A stretch of DNA of 64,000 nucleotides from Chryseobacterium indologenes (GCF_018362995.1 NZ_CP074372.1:496001-560000); one strand, 5' to 3'; counted from the first letter of the stretch, positions 35,979 to 45,926 are shown. A program made the numbers and translations. The notes: a model not told the origin generated them from the sequence alone.

Positions 35979-36320
35979 TTACAATGTACTGATTTCCCTT
36001 ACTTCTACATTTCCTCCAAATAGCAGAATAGGGCAGTCTTTACATAATGCAGCAGCTTCTTCAATAGATTCCGCGTTGATGAGCGTATATCCCATAATGG
36101 GTTCTTTAATTTCAGCGTACGGACCATCAGAAATTATTCCGTCGGATTTTACAACCTGTCCGGTGCTCTCCAGGCGGTTTCCTCTGTTTGCCAGTTTGTT
36201 TTGCGCAGCAATTCCTGCGATCCAGTTCATCCATTTCTGGGTGTTGGCCTGCATTTGTTCCGGTGATGTCTTAGGCATAGACTTGTAGTCTGCACGGAAG
36301 ACCAATAAGAATTCTTTCAT
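35979..36320 (-). CDS. YCII-related (DGPF-type) protein, partner of ECF42 sigma factor
   Basis: A 113-residue protein of the YCII/YciI-like alpha-beta barrel fold. It has FLLVFRADY at the start and the signature segment DGIISDGPYAEIKEPIMGYTLI-like (GPYAEIKEPIMGY, about residues 68-80). Such DGPF proteins occur next to ECF42-type sigma factors across bacteria and are usually their targets or partners. Co-directional and 32 bases upstream of the sigma gene, so probably one transcript. Confidence 0.88.
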   Translation of the reverse strand: MKEFLLVFRADYKSMPKTSPEQMQANTQKWMNWIAGIAAQNKLANRGNRLESTGQVVKSDGIISDGPYAEIKEPIMGYTLINAESIEEAAALCKDCPILLFGGNVEVREISTL

Positions 36321-36398
36321 TGTATTTAAATTTTTGATTCATCTTAATGACGACAGGTTTTCTTCAATGGGGACAATTTTTTAAATTAAATATCGGAA

Positions 36399-37310
36399 TT
36401 ATTTCAGATCCATAGTTGTTCTGAAAACTCCTACTGCATTTCCGGTAATACGGATGATGTCGGGTTGGCTGTCTTTTACGCTGACCTGTACTTTTACTTC
36501 ACCAATCCTATTGATGGCTTCTCCTTGTTTTCCAGTAAATTTAAAAATGCCATCAGCAGTCTCTATGATTTTGTTTTGAATAAGATAACCTCCCAAAGGA
36601 CCGTTGGCATTTCCGGTAACCGGATCTTCAGAAATACCGATGGCGGGTGCAAACATTCTTCCATTGGTTAATATCTCTTTTTCATCTGTATCGAAAGTAA
36701 ATACAAAATATCCGTTACAGCCGATTTCTTTACTGAGCTTTGCCAAAGCAGTCAGGTCCGGGACCAGATGATTTAAGGTCCTATTGTTTTTAATGCCGAT
36801 CATTACTTTTGAATGGCCTGTAGAAGCGATCTGGACGGGACATTTTTCCTCAAGATCATCCATTGTCAGTCCCAGGGCCAGCACAATTCTTTGGGTTATT
36901 GAAGTATCAAACGCAGGACTCAGCTCAAATTTTCCCTGTGTCATGGTGATGAGATAATCATTATCTTCTCTTTCAATGTGAATTGGTAATATTCCGATTT
37001 GTGTATGTATTGCAACAGTACAGGAATCCAGTTGATCTTCCTGAGCTTTTGCGTATAATGCAGCAATGGTGGCATGCCCACAGGACGGAACTTCTGTGGT
37101 AGGGGTAAAATACCGGACATGATAATCAAAATTTTCTTTTTGATTATCAGGTTTGAAAACAAATGCCGTTTCAGAATTATTAAGTTCTCTTGCAATGAGC
37201 TGCATTTCTTCCGATGTCATATTTTCAGCGTTTAACACAACTCCTGCAGGATTTCCTTTGAATTTTTCTTTGGTAAAAGAATCAATTTGATAGATGATAA
37301 CTTCCTTCAT
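36399..37310 (-). CDS. PhzF-family isomerase-like protein
   Basis: A 303-residue protein of the PhzF / diaminopimelate-epimerase-like fold. N-terminal IYQIDSFTKEKFKGNPAGVVL and the NNSETAFVF segment carry the conserved Asn and catalytic Glu; PSCGHATIAALYA and DPVTGNANGPLGGYL are the two other hallmarks. Known members isomerise dihydro-hydroxyanthranilate in phenazine synthesis, but most genomes with this gene make no phenazine; no phz genes are near, so the substrate is unknown. Confidence 0.9.
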   Translation of the reverse strand: MKEVIIYQIDSFTKEKFKGNPAGVVLNAENMTSEEMQLIARELNNSETAFVFKPDNQKENFDYHVRYFTPTTEVPSCGHATIAALYAKAQEDQLDSCTVAIHTQIGILPIHIEREDNDYLITMTQGKFELSPAFDTSITQRIVLALGLTMDDLEEKCPVQIASTGHSKVMIGIKNNRTLNHLVPDLTALAKLSKEIGCNGYFVFTFDTDEKEILTNGRMFAPAIGISEDPVTGNANGPLGGYLIQNKIIETADGIFKFTGKQGEAINRIGEVKVQVSVKDSQPDIIRITGNAVGVFRTTMDLK

Positions 37311-37462
37311 GACGGGTGATTAAGTTTACTGTAAAAATAAGGAATCAAATCGGGGATCAGATGCGTGTTTTATTGTCATTTGGTAAAAAATGAACCATAA
37401 TACTGCTGAGGAATGAAGGAGCAATAATCTTTGAAGAAATCTTTTGAATCTTATTTAAAAGA

Positions 37463-37499
37463 AGAAGACCACAATTTACAAGGTAAATTGTGGTCTTCT
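37463..37499 (-). terminator. strong hairpin terminator
   Basis: A perfect 17-base inverted repeat (37463-37479 with 37483-37499; core GACCACAATTTAC) around a 3-base loop, followed on the minus strand by a T-rich run. It ends the gene at 37520. Confidence 0.8.
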
Positions 37500-37519
37500 A
37501 CAGCTTAGAACCATTTAAA

Positions 37520-37933
37520 CTACGATTCTGTTTTCAAATAACCATAATGCAAAGCTGTTTCTTTTCCGAATAAGCTTGAGAAAATATTCTGAAACTCATG
37601 GATGTACTTGCACTTTATAGCGTTCCCATATATTTTCAGACCCTCCAGTATTTTTCTGGAACTCAGGTCTATATCATATTTTATAAAAGGTTCCGGTCTT
37701 TCATACCGTATACTCTTATCCGAACTGTACGTTCGTGAGAATCCCAGTTTTTCAAGCCATTCTTCTGTTATTTTGATAGGTTTGATAGAAGCTGCCGGGA
37801 CTGAGATACTTTGAATATCATTTTCAATTTTAACAAAATAAGCCTGTTCGACATTGTGAAAGATCTCAGTGATGGTATAAATCTGATTATTATACTCCAC
37901 CAAGTTCTTGATTTTTAAATCTGCTACGTTCAT
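37520..37933 (-). CDS. conserved protein of unknown function
   Basis: A 137-residue protein. Starts MNVADLKIKNLVEYNNQIYTI-like (LKIKNLVEYNNQIY), a small beta-barrel opening found in many phage-related and hypothetical proteins of flavobacteria, followed by EEWLEKLGFSR and a C-terminal segment with YIHEFQNIFSSLFGKE, which recalls short proteins of prophage regions. No phage genes are nearby. No signal peptide or catalytic motif. Flanked by its own terminator, so probably monocistronic. Confidence 0.6.
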   Translation of the reverse strand: MNVADLKIKNLVEYNNQIYTITEIFHNVEQAYFVKIENDIQSISVPAASIKPIKITEEWLEKLGFSRTYSSDKSIRYERPEPFIKYDIDLSSRKILEGLKIYGNAIKCKYIHEFQNIFSSLFGKETALHYGYLKTES

Positions 37934-38131
37934 AATATTTTGATTTTTAGGTGATGATAAGGTTCTGTATAAACAGCAAATACTATGCCCGGCATCACAT
38001 ATTTGTGTGCCGTTTTGGTGAAGGTTAGGTTAAATTTTTACTATAAAAAAATTAACAATCTGTTAAAATAGTACACCTATAGGCGAATTATAGCCTATTG
38101 CCAAAAAAATGGATGTGGTACGTATGTGGTA

Positions 38132-39334
38132 TTAGTTTTTTGTTCTCTCTTTAGGCACTGCATTAGCCGTAGTGAGCAGAAGGGCTGTAATAACTGCTAC
38201 AATAAGAATTCCTATAAAGACATTCCAGTAATAAGCATGAAGGAGATAACCGGTACCACTGCCCAGAATACTGGAACCAAAATAGTAAAACAGCCAGTAA
38301 ATAGAAGTGGCTGAAGATTTCCCACGTTTGGCATACAATGCAGTCATCTGGCTGGCCATCGTATGTGCAGCGAAGAAGGAAAGGGTAAAAAGACCAAGGC
38401 CGAAAATAAGAATATAAATGTTTTCGGATAATAACAATGCAGCTCCGATGAGCATAAACAAAATAGAACCTTTCAGGATATCATTCATTGGAACCTTTCT
38501 GGAAAGACGGCCTGTGATCATCGTTCCAAAAACTCCGAAAATATACATGAGAAAGATAAAAGCAATAATAAAATGGCTTAACGAAAATGGTTTTGCTTCC
38601 AGTCTGAACGTCAGGTAATTATAAACACTCACAAAAACACCCATCAGCAAGGCAGCTGTGCAGTATAATCGAAGCATATAAGGATTAGTCAGGAAAAACT
38701 TCATCTGTTTTACCTTAAGATGATAATCTGTTTTCTGTGGATTGAAAAACCTTGATTCCGGAAACAGTTTCCAGAATACAGCCCCCAGAATGAAGCTTTC
38801 TATCCCGATAAAAAGAACAGCATTCCGCCATCCGAATTCACCTGCAAGAAGGGTAGCCATTATTCTTCCGCTCATTCCACCGATGGTATTACCACTAAGG
38901 TACATACTGATGGCTGCAGGTACTGCCAAAGCATTTACTTCCTCTGTGAGATAGGCCAGCGCAACTGCCGAAACTCCGGAAACAACAAAACCTTTCAGTA
39001 CTCCGATAGCGATCAGGAGGCTCAAGCTTGGGATCCAGGTAGAAATAATGGTAAGCAGAGCAGATGAAATCAATGAAAAGACCATGAGACCTTTTCTGGA
39101 ATAACTGTCTGCTTTGAAAGCAAAAAACAGTAACCCCAATGCCATACCTATTGTGGAGGAAGATACAAGAAGGGAAGTATCACCTACAGACACACCGAAC
39201 TGTTCTGCAGCCATAGGCAGCATGGGCTGGAAAAGATAAAGCTGTGCAAAAACCGAAAGTCCTGAAAAGAAAATACAAAGTTTTATATATCGGAAACGTG
39301 AGCTTCCCTGATTGGCTTTTTCAAATGAATTCAT
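38132..39334 (-). CDS. MFS transporter (YnfM-like exporter)
   Basis: A 400-residue permease with about 12 membrane helices. The N-terminus (LCIFFSGLSVFAQLYLFQPMLP) and MALGLLFFAFKADSYSRKGLMV match the YnfM/arabinose-efflux branch of the major facilitator superfamily; a central loop (RFFNPQKTDYHLKVKQMKFF) divides the bundles. Probably a drug or metabolite:proton antiporter. The next upstream gene on the same strand is a membrane-bound AraC-type regulator, 117 bases away, which may control it. Confidence 0.88.
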   Translation of the reverse strand: MNSFEKANQGSSRFRYIKLCIFFSGLSVFAQLYLFQPMLPMAAEQFGVSVGDTSLLVSSSTIGMALGLLFFAFKADSYSRKGLMVFSLISSALLTIISTWIPSLSLLIAIGVLKGFVVSGVSAVALAYLTEEVNALAVPAAISMYLSGNTIGGMSGRIMATLLAGEFGWRNAVLFIGIESFILGAVFWKLFPESRFFNPQKTDYHLKVKQMKFFLTNPYMLRLYCTAALLMGVFVSVYNYLTFRLEAKPFSLSHFIIAFIFLMYIFGVFGTMITGRLSRKVPMNDILKGSILFMLIGAALLLSENIYILIFGLGLFTLSFFAAHTMASQMTALYAKRGKSSATSIYWLFYYFGSSILGSGTGYLLHAYYWNVFIGILIVAVITALLLTTANAVPKERTKN

Positions 39335-39450
39335 GATTTTTTTGCAATTAAAATGCAGCAGTTTGACAGAAAAATTAAGTCATGTAAATTTCATGATTAT
39401 TTTCCGAATCTAAAAATCATTATCTCAATCATATGCATTGGTGAAACAAA

Positions 39451-40434
39451 TCAGTGGATTTGTAAACTGCTGATGTATTCTGAAGGCGTAATGCTTTCCA
39501 TCTGTTTGAAGACTCTGTTGAAAGTAGACTGGTTTGAGAACCCTGCTTCGGTATAAATATACATAAGGGTTACCTTCTCAATATCATTTTCAGTAAGCAG
39601 CCTTTTTACACACTCAATTCTGTGCATATTCAGGTAATTATTGAAGTTGGGATATCCCTTTGCACGGATTGATTTTGAGATATAGCTGCTGTTGATATCC
39701 ATTTCTGCAGAAAGCTTTGAAATATTGAAGTTAACATCTTTATACAACTGCTTTTCTCTCATGACAAGCTCAATTTTCTCAAAAAGTTCGTCTGCAAAAG
39801 GAGCTTTTTCTGTCACAAAGGTGGGCTGAGCTTCCGGATTCAGGATTTTCTCTTCAATTTCATGATAAATTTCAACTCTTTTTATTTTATCCTTAAAGTA
39901 GATCAGAAGGGATATTACAGCTACATTAGAAACCATAAGGATAGTATCCGTAATTCTTACATCATCCTGACTGTGCAGAGGGAAATCAAAGCTGAAATTT
40001 TTTGAAATAAGATATCCTGCTATAATATTCAATAGCACAAAAAGGCTGTAAATAAAGACATATTTCCTCTGAAAAAAAACATATGCCGCCAGTGGAATCG
40101 GAATCAGCCAGACAAAACTTGCTATAGAATTGTTCCAGAAAGCAAGCATGATATAAAAATTAAAAAGGGTAGCAATGATAATATAGGAATGTACCATTAC
40201 ATTTATTGAATATGCTTTATGCACAATCAGGTATGTGTAAACCATTAAAAAAAGTCCTCCAAAAAGATACCAGGCCATTATTTTATCCGGAATGATAAAA
40301 GTAAATATCAAACCAAATACAGCAAGAATAACAGACATCAGAATGTTGTAATAATATACCAGCTGTTTTTTGTACTGTTCAATTTTTATGTCTTTTGCAG
40401 TATTCATTTGTGGTAACAGATAATTTTTAATCAT
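39451..40434 (-). CDS. membrane-anchored AraC-family regulator
   Basis: About 327 residues from ATG 40434 (a TTG 24 bases earlier is the only longer alternative). Six or seven hydrophobic helices fill about residues 25-195 (AVFGLIFTFII; YLFGGLFLMVYTYLIV; IWLIPIPLAAYVFF-like), then a linker and a C-terminal AraC double HTH (FNISKLSAEMDINSSYISKSI; YIYTEAGFSNQSTFNRVFKQ). This is an integral-membrane transcription factor, a type frequent in Bacteroidota. Signal unknown; the MFS gene downstream is the natural target candidate. Confidence 0.85.
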   Translation of the reverse strand: MIKNYLLPQMNTAKDIKIEQYKKQLVYYYNILMSVILAVFGLIFTFIIPDKIMAWYLFGGLFLMVYTYLIVHKAYSINVMVHSYIIIATLFNFYIMLAFWNNSIASFVWLIPIPLAAYVFFQRKYVFIYSLFVLLNIIAGYLISKNFSFDFPLHSQDDVRITDTILMVSNVAVISLLIYFKDKIKRVEIYHEIEEKILNPEAQPTFVTEKAPFADELFEKIELVMREKQLYKDVNFNISKLSAEMDINSSYISKSIRAKGYPNFNNYLNMHRIECVKRLLTENDIEKVTLMYIYTEAGFSNQSTFNRVFKQMESITPSEYISSLQIH

Positions 40435-40667
40435 TTCAATTTGCTTTATAACAGTCAAATATCAAAAATGACTATATTAAAACATTGATTGTTAGTTGTT
40501 TGTGTTTTTATAAGCCGTTTCCGGGTTTTCATTGATTATTCAGGGATTTGATTTATCTGTGCGGATAATTTTGCATCAGCTAGCTCAACAAAGGTTTATT
40601 GGTGACAGGTCAATTGATCCACATGATTTATTCACCCCTTAAATAAATTTTAAACAAATATACTAAA

Positions 40668-41513
40668 ATGAAGAAAATAAAATTAACTCTTGCCAGCATA
40701 ATGATGGGCTTTTCAATAGCGGCATATTCCCAAGTAGGGATCAATACAGATTCCCCTAAAGTAACATTACATGTAGAAGGAAAACCGGATGTCACAACTG
40801 TTCCTGATGGTGTAATGGCTCCAAGAATGACTGGAGATCAGCTGAAAGCTAAAGATGATGTCTACCTGGCGGCGCAGACCGGAGCATTAGTCTATGTGAC
40901 CCAAGCGGTAACAATGCCTTCTGTGAAGACGGCAAAAGTAGATAAAGCCGGATATTATATGTTCAATGGAACTACCTGGAAATTTGCATTTGGGGGTAAA
41001 GACGATGATATTACCATTGGAGACCTGATCTACTATCATGGAAGCATTCCTGCAGGTACCTCAGGAGCTGGTACACTGGCCAGCACCTATCTTTCTGATC
41101 TTCCTGTGTTGGGAGGTTTCCTGAGACTTGATGCACAATTTGACAGCAGCTCAGCAGGAACAGGAGCAGCAACAACTTTTAACCCAAGACTTTATAATGT
41201 AGGAACTTCAGATGTGAAAATCTGGGTTTCTGAAATGTCCACCCATACCGGAGATTCTGACAATGGAAATATTAAATTATCACCAGGAGCTTACAGACAG
41301 TTTGATGATGGTGTTTATCTTACCCAGACTCATAATGAGACCGTTACTTTTGATATTACCATACAGGAACCAGAACCAAGGTGGTACAGAGTGTATTATG
41401 CATTCCGTGTAGATAACAAATCCACTACAGGAAGTAGTAATGCTACCACTTCAGACTCCAATACTTCTGATAATACAAGAGAACTGTTTCTTTCTGTACA
41501 AAGATTGTACTGA
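40668..41513 (+). CDS. secreted surface protein of the short-head family
   Basis: A 281-residue exported protein (signal peptide ending AAYSQ) with the head VGINTDSPKVTLHVEGKP and MAPRMTGDQLKAKD, both widespread in Bacteroidota secreted proteins, then YYMFNGTTWKFAFGG. The C-terminal half is beta-rich but has no clear C1q core, so only the head unites it with the six proteins at 4.2-6.9 and 10.0-12.5 kb. It stands alone, convergent with the two-component system at 41.6-45.2 kb. Function unknown. Confidence 0.72.
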   Translation: MKKIKLTLASIMMGFSIAAYSQVGINTDSPKVTLHVEGKPDVTTVPDGVMAPRMTGDQLKAKDDVYLAAQTGALVYVTQAVTMPSVKTAKVDKAGYYMFNGTTWKFAFGGKDDDITIGDLIYYHGSIPAGTSGAGTLASTYLSDLPVLGGFLRLDAQFDSSSAGTGAATTFNPRLYNVGTSDVKIWVSEMSTHTGDSDNGNIKLSPGAYRQFDDGVYLTQTHNETVTFDITIQEPEPRWYRVYYAFRVDNKSTTGSSNATTSDSNTSDNTRELFLSVQRLY

Positions 41514-41641
41514 TAAACCGTCTGATGATTCTAAAAATACAATGATTAAAAATATACAAAATCAAAGGGATTAGCTTAAAAACTAATGAGATTTGTGTTT
41601 TTTCGGGGGCAGGAATATAATAAGGGTTCCAGCCCCTTTTG

Positions 41642-42253
41642 TTAATGCATCATTTCATAAGCTTTGATCAGTTCTGCAATGTTGGTGACATCAAGCTTTT
41701 GAAAAATTCTTTTCTTGTAAGTACTCACGGTAGACATCTGGATATTAAGCCTGTTGGCAATTTCAAGATTTCCGTTTCCGTCAGCAAGGAGTTTGAAGAT
41801 TTCATATTCACGGGATGACAGCTTTTCTACAGGATTGTTTCTTTTGTTCTGAATAATAAGACCAATCAGTTCTGCAGGATAAAAATATCCTTTTTCGATT
41901 ACTGTTTTCACTGCATTTTTGATTTCTTCCTCACTGCTTTGCTTATTCAGATAACCTTCAGCTCCCTCTCTGATATATTGGATGGCAACATCCTTATCAT
42001 AACCTGAAAAAATAAGAATCTTGAGGTCATTCTGTATGCTTTTAAGCTCCGGAATCATTTTTTTATACTGTGTTCCAGGCATATCAATATCTAAAATAAG
42101 CAGGTCAAAACGTGAACTCTCAAGCTTTTTTTTCACCTGGTCATAGTTTTCTGCAAAATCTATTTTCAACTCCGGATAAGCGGTTTCAAGAACCAGAGAG
42201 GTTCCTGCCCTTACAACGTAATGATCATCAGCAATTAAAATTCTTTCTTTCAT
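41642..42253 (-). CDS. NarL/LuxR-type response regulator
   Basis: A 203-residue regulator: receiver domain with ILIADDH acidic pair and phospho-acceptor Asp55 (LLILDIDMPG), followed by a LuxR HTH (LSSREYEIFKLLADGNGNLEIANRLNI in part; STVSTYKKRIFQKL). It starts 5 bases after the stop of the large sensor kinase gene and is clearly its partner. Targets not known. Confidence 0.93.
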   Translation of the reverse strand: MKERILIADDHYVVRAGTSLVLETAYPELKIDFAENYDQVKKKLESSRFDLLILDIDMPGTQYKKMIPELKSIQNDLKILIFSGYDKDVAIQYIREGAEGYLNKQSSEEEIKNAVKTVIEKGYFYPAELIGLIIQNKRNNPVEKLSSREYEIFKLLADGNGNLEIANRLNIQMSTVSTYKKRIFQKLDVTNIAELIKAYEMMH

Positions 42254-42258
42254 AGAGG

Positions 42259-45249
42259 CTAGTTTTTATTGAGTATTATTTTCACAACCGTTCCCGAAGG
42301 CTCGTTCTGGCTGAAACTTATTTCAGCATTGATCTTTTTTACCAGATGGATAACCATGTGCAGACCAAGACCTTTTCCTTTAAAGCTGGGAGTTTCCAGC
42401 TTAGGATTTCTGAACAGGTTCATATAAGTGGCAATCTGTTCTGCAGACATTCCGATACCTGTATCAGCGATTATGATTGTGGTTTTTTGTTGGTTTTCTG
42501 TAATATTCAGGTTGATGTTTCCTTCAAAAGTATTTTTCACGGCATTATCAAGGATGTTATGAATAATGGCGGTTAAAATACTTTCGTTTACTTTAGAATA
42601 CACGGTGCGTTCAGTAAGTTGGGTGATTGTTGTTCCCTTTTCCTTGGCAATTTCACAGAATAGCCTGTTTTTGATTTCCAGGATTTTGTTGATAGGATAT
42701 TCCTTTTCTTCAAAAATATTTTCTGCTTTATAGAGCTCTGTATATTCCTTTAAATTCAGCGTAAACTGGTAAAGCTGCTCTGAAGATTTATAAATACTGT
42801 CAAAATATTTCTTCTGAAGCTCCACATCATCAGACTCATGAAGTTTCTGAGAAAGCATGGCGATAAACCGGATAGGAGTGGTGATATCGTGGCTGATGGT
42901 TTCCACCAGTTTTTTCTGATATTCCGTTTCTTTCTGCAGGTTGCTTTTTACCACTTCAAGATGAAGGGACGTTTCTTTCAGTTCAGAATTTTTATTATGG
43001 ACAATTTGCTTTAATGCTTTATTTTTTATTCTTAAAAAGTTGGTGGTCAGCTGAACAATCACAATGATGATGATCAGTATAATAACAGAAGCAGCGACTC
43101 TGAACAGCAATGTCTGATAAAAAAGCGGCTCGATATTGAAACGTATTGTTTTAACCTCATATTTTCCTTCAGGAGAAATAAGGATTCTTATACGAAGTGT
43201 ATATTCACCCGGAGAAAGATTACTGATGGTATATTTTAATTCATTTCCAGTTGCGATCTGCTCCCAATCAGTATTTTCTTTTCCCGATATTTTTCCTTCA
43301 ATGTAAAGGTTTTCCGGATTAGAAAAATAGGGGATATCTATAAAAACATCCGCCGTTTTATAATCATTCTTTAAATCGAGCGTCTGTTGAAAATACTGGG
43401 GTTCAGCATTTCCTATTTTTACCCTTTCAATATAGATTTTACTCCTTTCCGGATAATAAGTCCGGATATTGTTCGGGTTGAAAAACACAAAGCCGTCCAT
43501 TGAAGGGAATACAAATTCCCCATTTTCCAAAGCATACGCATTAGGTTCCGAACTGCCATTGAATTCATTCGTCAGAAAGCCGTCTTTTTTGGTGAAACGG
43601 TAATAAAAGACCGACGTTTTTCTGTTTTCTGCGTACTGAAGCAGTTGTTTTTTAGGAACCTTGAAAAGACCATTGTTGGAGGAAATCCAGTAAGCACCCT
43701 TTGAGTCTTCAAGTATATAATGAGCGGATTGCAGGTAACCATTCCTGTCATTCGGCATCTTGATGAGTTTGTGGTTTTTGAAAAGATAAAACCCACTTTT
43801 ATTTGTAGTAATCCAGATCAGATTATCCTTTGTCCTGAAAATACTTTTAATATGGATATTTTTAATGATGGGAGTTATTGTATTGCTTCCCAGCATTACT
43901 GAATACAAACCGTCACTATTACCGGTTAAAATTTCATGGTCACTATATTGGAAAAAAATATTGACAAAACTTTTAAAATTATAAATGAAATCCGGATTGG
44001 TAAAAAGATTGTTTTTATAGAGACGAAGTTGAGTACCCGAAACATCCGTAAACGTAATTCCATACAGATTCCCGCTTTTCATAAAACTTTCAAACCCTTT
44101 ACCAATGAAAGTAGAATCCTTCTTTTTATACCCTGAATTTTTGTAATACCTGATCATACTGTTTCTCTTTCTGATCAGAATGTTTTCTGAATCATCATAC
44201 ATCATCAGATAATTGTCATTGCACCCGAACAAGTGTTTATTGATGATACCGTTTTTCCCGAATTCTGTTCCGTCTTCCGCAATGATGGTACTTTTACTGA
44301 ATGGGAGAGAAGCGTAATACACATTGTTGGAAAAATCTGCTTCTTTTTTTGAAATATAAAAATTGGTAAGCTTAAGCACATTAAGCCCGTTATTAAGCGT
44401 TCCCAGGTAAAGTTTATTAAAATCTTTATCATAGAACATAGAACAGTAAGAGTGATTACCTATTTCCTCAAAATTAATAAGAAATTGTAAGCGGAGATCC
44501 TTTTCATTGCCTTCTAAAATATAAATATTATCATGATTGATGATAAAAGTCTGATTGGTAACCTGCTGCCAGTAGATTTTGGTGTCCGGATGATTAAAAA
44601 GTGTTGGTTTTTCAGAAACAGAAAGTTGTCCATTATGAATAGAATAGGTTTTTCTTCTCTTCAGATCATTAATAAATAGCGTTTCATTCAGTACAAAAGT
44701 ATTGTTCAGATCTTTATTGGTAAAAGGGATTGCTATTTTGGTCTCCTTTTTTCCCTCTTTATAGATAATGGCGTTCTTTTCTGTAAAATAATAGGCTGAA
44801 TGTTTAAACTGTATAAAATAATGAATATCATTATAGAAGCTTGAGGTTATAATATTATTGGCAATCCGCTGTACAATAGTATTGCCATTAGAAAAAGCCA
44901 TTTTATCATTACCGTTGAGATTGGAAATTTTTGGAAATCTGTTTTTAATAATGATTTTATTCTCCTGGAAATTATTAAGGACCGTAATGCTGTCCAGAAG
45001 CGGATCACCAATGAATTCCCCGAAATGAACATTGTTTGCTTTGAAATTATTAAACGTAATAAACGAACTCCCGTCATACCGTACAAGACCATTCTCTGTG
45101 GAGATCCAGATAAAACCATATTTGTCTTTGACAATGGCCTTTGCACTACTTTGCGGAAGTCCATTGTCTATGTTGTACCACGTAGAAGTGTGGCTCTGTC
45201 CATGAATGTTTAAATAGATGCAAGCAAATATAAATGCCCAAACTCTCAT
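42259..45249 (-). CDS. two-component-regulator-propeller sensor histidine kinase
   Basis: A 996-residue sensor. Signal peptide, then a periplasmic beta-propeller with Reg_prop blades (WYNIDNGLPQSSAKAIVKDKYGFIWISTENGL, shown in part; DNLIWITTNKSGFYLF; KGAYWISSNNGLFKV), a Y_Y_Y domain (YTISNLSPGEYTLRIRI), one membrane helix about 718-745, coiled coil, HisKA with His near 786 (ETISHDITTP) and a C-terminal HATPase (ADTGIGMSAEQI; GKGLGLHMV). It lacks the receiver and AraC domains of the hybrid form; the response regulator is a separate gene 5 bases downstream. Such sensors read polysaccharide or envelope cues. Confidence 0.93.
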   Translation of the reverse strand: MRVWAFIFACIYLNIHGQSHTSTWYNIDNGLPQSSAKAIVKDKYGFIWISTENGLVRYDGSSFITFNNFKANNVHFGEFIGDPLLDSITVLNNFQENKIIIKNRFPKISNLNGNDKMAFSNGNTIVQRIANNIITSSFYNDIHYFIQFKHSAYYFTEKNAIIYKEGKKETKIAIPFTNKDLNNTFVLNETLFINDLKRRKTYSIHNGQLSVSEKPTLFNHPDTKIYWQQVTNQTFIINHDNIYILEGNEKDLRLQFLINFEEIGNHSYCSMFYDKDFNKLYLGTLNNGLNVLKLTNFYISKKEADFSNNVYYASLPFSKSTIIAEDGTEFGKNGIINKHLFGCNDNYLMMYDDSENILIRKRNSMIRYYKNSGYKKKDSTFIGKGFESFMKSGNLYGITFTDVSGTQLRLYKNNLFTNPDFIYNFKSFVNIFFQYSDHEILTGNSDGLYSVMLGSNTITPIIKNIHIKSIFRTKDNLIWITTNKSGFYLFKNHKLIKMPNDRNGYLQSAHYILEDSKGAYWISSNNGLFKVPKKQLLQYAENRKTSVFYYRFTKKDGFLTNEFNGSSEPNAYALENGEFVFPSMDGFVFFNPNNIRTYYPERSKIYIERVKIGNAEPQYFQQTLDLKNDYKTADVFIDIPYFSNPENLYIEGKISGKENTDWEQIATGNELKYTISNLSPGEYTLRIRILISPEGKYEVKTIRFNIEPLFYQTLLFRVAASVIILIIIIVIVQLTTNFLRIKNKALKQIVHNKNSELKETSLHLEVVKSNLQKETEYQKKLVETISHDITTPIRFIAMLSQKLHESDDVELQKKYFDSIYKSSEQLYQFTLNLKEYTELYKAENIFEEKEYPINKILEIKNRLFCEIAKEKGTTITQLTERTVYSKVNESILTAIIHNILDNAVKNTFEGNINLNITENQQKTTIIIADTGIGMSAEQIATYMNLFRNPKLETPSFKGKGLGLHMVIHLVKKINAEISFSQNEPSGTVVKIILNKN

Positions 45250-45757
45250 ATATGTGCAAAACTGATCTGTATCTCCTGCACTAATGCAAAAGACGGTTAA
45301 TAATGTTTGTACAAGTCAATGTTTTTTTAATGGGCAGGAACGATTGAAAATAAATTTTTATCATTGAAGTTTTCAGGTCTTTTGTGTTTTATATTTTTTG
45401 ATTGTGTAAAAATAGTGAAATTATGGCGATAAATCAGTATCTCAAAATCTGTTTTGTACAAGTTTTATCTCCGTTTACAGACGATAGGACATAGAAAGTT
45501 TTCGGAAATATTATGATATTTCAATAATAAGTGATAAATTTATACTGCATTCATTTTGAAAATATTCCTGTCAATCTCAGTGCTGTACCGGGCCTGTGAT
45601 TGATTTTAGGATTTTGCCATTAATAAATATTGATGCTTTTCTGTTTTTATTAAAAGATTTCCTGATGAACGGTTTTTAACTGAATTTAATTGCTTTTTGT
45701 AGTAAAAGTTTGACAAAAAACTGAGGTAAATTCTACATGGTATCTTTGTCAAGGCTT

Positions 45758-45874
45758 ATGAATATTCATATTTTTGCAAAAATATTTTCACAACGAATAA
45801 AGAAGATTTATTGTATAAATAATGATTCTAAGAACACAAACGGTTTTATCTCAAAAGCAAAAGAGGCTGCATGA
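45758..45874 (+). CDS. possible 38-residue peptide in an orphan transcription unit
   Basis: An ATG-started frame (MNIHIFAKIFSQRIKKIY at its start, basic and amphipathic) with a TAnnTTTG-type box, TATCTTTG, at 45741-45748 just upstream and a strong terminator overlapping its end. No family is recognised. The transcript may equally be a non-coding RNA of about 140 bases. The rest of 45250-45987 has no visible gene. Confidence 0.3.
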   Translation: MNIHIFAKIFSQRIKKIYCINNDSKNTNGFISKAKEAA

Positions 45875-45893
45875 AAAGCAAGGCCTCTTTTTT
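45859..45893 (+). terminator. rho-independent terminator of an orphan unit
   Basis: AAAAGAGGC pairs with GCCTCTTTT around a roughly 13-base loop, followed by a run of T. No annotated plus-strand gene precedes it, apart from the 38-residue frame. Confidence 0.65.
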
Positions 45894-45926
45894 ATTGTCC
45901 GGTTCAAAAAAACATTTTAAACATAC

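Noticed and set aside
36399..37310. Phenazine biosynthesis locus suggested by the PhzF-like gene
   Set aside because: No other phenazine genes are present; isolated PhzF homologues are common in non-producers.
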